Positions 12,810-15,580 of a stretch of DNA of 15,580 nt are shown here, piece by piece. The number at the start of each line of letters is the position of its first letter. Position 1 is the first letter of the stretch. The translations under genes and the position numbers were made by a program. The notes beneath the pieces were generated by a model. The model ran no database searches. It saw only the letters and a list, made by a program, of their open reading frames with translations, and was not told the origin of the DNA. This DNA is from Nitrosopumilales archaeon (GTDB taxonomy: Archaea; Thermoproteota; Nitrososphaeria; Nitrososphaerales; Nitrososphaeraceae): contig WJXE01000018.1 of assembly GCA_009665115.1 (NCBI GenBank), positions 1 to 15,580 of the forward strand, written 5' to 3'.

Positions 12810-14813
12810 ATGCCGTCTGTGCTCAAGAGTAGCAACGCATTTGTCTTGACAAAAAACGCATTTTCGCCACGAGGCGACCAGCCTGAAGCTATTGATAAGT
12901 TGTCCCTCGGAGTCTCAAGAAGGCCTGGTCTCCAAACGTTACTTGGAGTTACGGGTAGCGGAAAAACCTTCACTATAGCTAATGTTATAGCTGGAACAAA
13001 CAAGAACACTCTAGTAGTTTCGCATAACAAAACGCTCGCGGCCCAGCTATATGCCGAATTTAAGGAGTTTTTTCCGCATAACAATGTAGGCTACTTTGTA
13101 AGTTTTTATGACTATTACCAGCCTGAGAGCTATATTCCCCAGACAGACACCTATATTGAAAAAGATACAGAGGTTAACGAAAAGATTGAAAAAATGAGGC
13201 TTGAGGCCACAGCGATGTTAATGTCTGGTGAGCCTACTATTATCGTCGCAACGGTGTCATGCATATACTCTCTTGGATCGCCGTCTGAATGGGACGAGAC
13301 TGCGATTACCTTGACGGAAGGTATGCGCTTGGACAGAAGGATATTGATTCATAACTTGATCGAGGCCCGTTATCAACGAAATGACTTGTCCGTAACTCCG
13401 GGCAGCTTCAGGGTAAAGGGAGATGTAGTTGACATCATTCCAGGCTACTCGGACGATATAATTCGTATCTCGCTGTATGGAGATGAAATCGAAAAGATAA
13501 CTATCCATAATCATCTAACTATGGGAAAAATAAGAGATACTTCTTCTGTGAAGATATTTCCTGCGAAACACTATGTTATTGGAGAAGATTCAAGATTATC
13601 TGCAATTGAATCTATAAAACAGGAATTGAATAGCTGGCTTGCTAAATTGCCAACCGAGCTGGAAAGGCAGAGACTTTCTTCTCGAACTAAGTATGACTTG
13701 GAAATGATACAAGAATTAGGCTACTGCTCTGGAATCGAAAATTATTCACGCCACTTAGATGGCAGGGCACCTGGGCAGCCGCCATATTGCTTGTTAGATT
13801 TTTTCGGTGAAGATTTTCTGGTCGTTTTAGACGAATCACATGTTACAATCCCACAGTTGAGAGGAATGTATAAAGGCGATTATACCCGGAAGAAGATGCT
13901 AGTAGATTATGGGTTCAGACTTCCGAGCGCTTTCGATAATCGCCCGTTAAGGTTTGAAGAATTTCAGAAGTATATGAAAAATGTCATTTTTGTCTCCGCT
14001 ACTCCATCCGAGTATGAAATTAAGTCAAGCTGGCAAACAGTTGAACAGCTGGTAAGGCCTACTGGGTTAGTGGATCCCAAACTTGAAATCAGACCTACAA
14101 AGGATCAGATACAAGATCTGATCCATGAGATCTCTATTAGGGCTGCCAAGAATCAGAGAACGCTTGTTACGACGTTGACAAAAAGGATGGCCGAGGATCT
14201 AGCAGAGTTTCTTGCAAAGAATCATGTTAAAGTACGTTATATGCACTCAGAAATAGATGGATTGCAAAGGACGGAACTCATAAGACAGCTCCGCTTAGGC
14301 GAATTTGATGTTTTGGTAGGAATAAACCTGCTCAGAGAGGGGTTAGATATTCCTGAAGTATCATTTGTAGCAATCTTGGATGCAGATAAAGAAGGATTTT
14401 TGCGTAATAATACTAGCCTTATCCAAACCTTCGGGCGCGCAGCCAGAAATATTGATGGAATGGTCATTATGTATGCTGATACCATAACGGACTCTATGAG
14501 GAACTCGATCAATGAAACAGAAAGGAGACGAACTAAGCAGATAGACTACAACATAAAGAACGAAATAACTCCTCAATCAATTATCAAGGCAATTCCAGAC
14601 CGAGCAGGAGAGATGCTAGACGAGTATCTGGATGTACAACTTAATACGAAATCGATGACGAGGTTAGATCTAGTAAGAGTCGCGCTTGAAACTGAGTCCA
14701 CAATGAAGAAGTATGCCGAGGATTTGGATTTTGAGAACGCGATAAAATTTAGGAACAAGTTGGCAAAGATAAAGAGCGCTTTAGGAGAACCAATTTTATC
14801 TGAGGTTGAATAA
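12810..14813 (+). CDS. uvrB: Excinuclease ABC subunit B
   Basis: UvrB is the damage-verifying helicase-like subunit of bacterial-type nucleotide excision repair: UvrA loads it at lesions and it then recruits UvrC. From ATG 12810 it has 667 residues, the normal length. Walker A is GVTGSGKT (46-53). It is followed by SHNKTLAAQLYAEF and the beta-hairpin region SFYDYYQPESYIPQTDTYIE, which threads between DNA strands. Motif II is VVLDESHVTIPQ, motif V includes GINLLREGLDIPEV, and motif VI is QTFGRAARN. The C-terminal UVR domain (KKYAEDLDFENAIKFRNKL) binds UvrC and UvrA. A TTG directly before the ATG (12807) would add one residue. All catalytic motifs are intact. Archaeal UvrABC is thought to have come from bacteria. 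The uvrA gene follows after seven bases. Confidence 0.97.
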   Translation: MPSVLKSSNAFVLTKNAFSPRGDQPEAIDKLSLGVSRRPGLQTLLGVTGSGKTFTIANVIAGTNKNTLVVSHNKTLAAQLYAEFKEFFPHNNVGYFVSFYDYYQPESYIPQTDTYIEKDTEVNEKIEKMRLEATAMLMSGEPTIIVATVSCIYSLGSPSEWDETAITLTEGMRLDRRILIHNLIEARYQRNDLSVTPGSFRVKGDVVDIIPGYSDDIIRISLYGDEIEKITIHNHLTMGKIRDTSSVKIFPAKHYVIGEDSRLSAIESIKQELNSWLAKLPTELERQRLSSRTKYDLEMIQELGYCSGIENYSRHLDGRAPGQPPYCLLDFFGEDFLVVLDESHVTIPQLRGMYKGDYTRKKMLVDYGFRLPSAFDNRPLRFEEFQKYMKNVIFVSATPSEYEIKSSWQTVEQLVRPTGLVDPKLEIRPTKDQIQDLIHEISIRAAKNQRTLVTTLTKRMAEDLAEFLAKNHVKVRYMHSEIDGLQRTELIRQLRLGEFDVLVGINLLREGLDIPEVSFVAILDADKEGFLRNNTSLIQTFGRAARNIDGMVIMYADTITDSMRNSINETERRRTKQIDYNIKNEITPQSIIKAIPDRAGEMLDEYLDVQLNTKSMTRLDLVRVALETESTMKKYAEDLDFENAIKFRNKLAKIKSALGEPILSEVE

Positions 14814-14820
14814 ATAAAGT

Positions 14821-15580
14821 TTGCACGATAAAATTATCATTCGCGGCGCAAGAGAGCACAACTTGAAAAACATTAGCTTAGAGATCCCAAAGAACAAGCT
14901 GGTTGTCATAACTGGATTATCAGGCTCGGGCAAATCGACTCTTGCATTCGATACTATTTATGCGGAAGGCCAAAGGAGGTATGTAGAGTCTCTATCAGCC
15001 TATGCCAGACAATTTTTGGAGCTAATGGATAAGCCGGATGTTGACTCCATCGACGGTTTGTCACCAGCGATCTCAATTCAGCAAAAGACCACGAGTAAAA
15101 ATCCTCGTTCGACGGTAGGAACCGTTACTGAAATCTATGATTACCTTAGACTTCTATACTCCCGAATAGGCATACCACATTGTCCTCGTTGCACGCAAAA
15201 AATCACAAGCCAAGCTGCGGATTCGATAACAGATTCAATACTCAGAACCGCAGAGCAGAAGAAGACAATCATACTTGCACCAGTGATACAATCCAAAAAG
15301 GGGACCTACGAGAAATTATTTGATGAACTGAAACACAATGGATACGCTCGGGTGAGATTAGATGGCGAATTGATAAACCTAGATGATGAAAGCAACTACG
15401 ATTCTAGTGGCCATCGAAAATTCTCGTCTCCTAGACTGGACAAGCAAAAGAAGCACACCATTGAAGTTGTTATTGACAGACTGATACCAACTGATGACGA
15501 TAAAAGTAGATTGTTTGAGTCAGTCCAGTCAGCATTGAAAGTGGGGAATGGCGTCGTAGTTGCTTCCACTGATAGCGAAG
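14821..15580 (+). CDS. uvrA: Excinuclease ABC subunit A, truncated by window end
   Basis: This is the first 253 codons of UvrA, the dimeric ABC-type ATPase that finds damaged DNA and loads UvrB; the rest lies beyond the window. Walker A is GLSGSGKST (32-40), followed by the family hallmark GQRRYVESLSAYARQFL (50-66). The segment SPAISIQQKTTSKNPRSTVG (81-100) and TEIYDYLRLLYSRIG come next. The zinc-module CPRC is at 121-124; its partner cysteines are outside the window. The start is TTG at 14821: an in-frame TAA at 14815-14817 rules out anything longer, and MHDKIIIRGAREHNLKN matches the family N-terminus. It follows the uvrB stop by seven bases with no promoter between, so the two are co-transcribed. 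Confidence 0.96.
   Translation, partial: MHDKIIIRGAREHNLKNISLEIPKNKLVVITGLSGSGKSTLAFDTIYAEGQRRYVESLSAYARQFLELMDKPDVDSIDGLSPAISIQQKTTSKNPRSTVGTVTEIYDYLRLLYSRIGIPHCPRCTQKITSQAADSITDSILRTAEQKKTIILAPVIQSKKGTYEKLFDELKHNGYARVRLDGELINLDDESNYDSSGHRKFSSPRLDKQKKHTIEVVIDRLIPTDDDKSRLFESVQSALKVGNGVVVASTDSE

Noticed and set aside
1..15580. Search for CRISPR arrays, insertion sequences, integrase genes or att repeats near the tRNA
   Set aside because: No regularly spaced repeats, transposase or integrase motifs were seen, and no copy of the tRNA 3' end was noticed elsewhere in the window.

Overview
The window looks like part of the chromosome of a Nitrososphaerota archaeon (formerly Thaumarchaeota), probably of the soil or group I.1b type. 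The evidence is an archaeal TFB, TATA boxes placed for leaderless or short-leader transcripts, several TTG starts, small cysteine-rich and ferredoxin-like proteins of a thaumarchaeal look, and a bacterial-type uvrB-uvrA pair of the kind mesophilic archaea carry. No rRNA, insertion sequence, integrase or CRISPR array was seen. The lineage is inferred from protein style, not from a marker tree.

Layout. Positions 1-410 are mostly non-coding. Positions 411-1397 (minus strand) hold three very small genes: an 82-aa zinc-ribbon protein, an 84-aa protein with a predicted ferredoxin-like fold, and a 55-aa cysteine-containing protein. Positions 1537-3604 (plus strand) hold a secreted two-domain protein and a membrane-anchored protein that aligns with its first domain. 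A start-less, apparently decayed copy of the anchor segment lies between them, which suggests local duplication. Positions 3645-4892 hold two divergent genes I do not recognise. A tRNA-Gly(GCC) lies at 5113-5187, followed by a small membrane-anchored protein ending at 5800.

Positions 6018-11737 (minus strand) hold a TFB, a phasin-like helical protein and the tight cluster etfB-etfA-fixCX. Transcribed right to left, the cluster encodes both electron-transfer flavoprotein subunits and an ETF:quinone oxidoreductase-like flavoprotein with its 4Fe-4S domain fused in one chain. The three proteins should form one electron-transfer complex delivering electrons to the quinone pool. The EtfB FAD motif resembles the form known from electron-bifurcating ETFs. 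The phasin-like gene next to it has its own promoter and a tandem operator-like repeat, and could belong to polyhydroxyalkanoate storage.

Positions 11965-12687 (minus strand) encode a stand-alone SpoT/MESH1-type HD hydrolase with all key residues. It is divergent from uvrB (12810-14813), which is followed 7 bases later by uvrA, cut off by the right edge. UvrB and UvrA work together in nucleotide excision repair. The main points for follow-up are the paralog cluster with its remnant, the ETF complex, the archaeal alarmone-hydrolase-like protein, and the phasin-like gene with its repeats.
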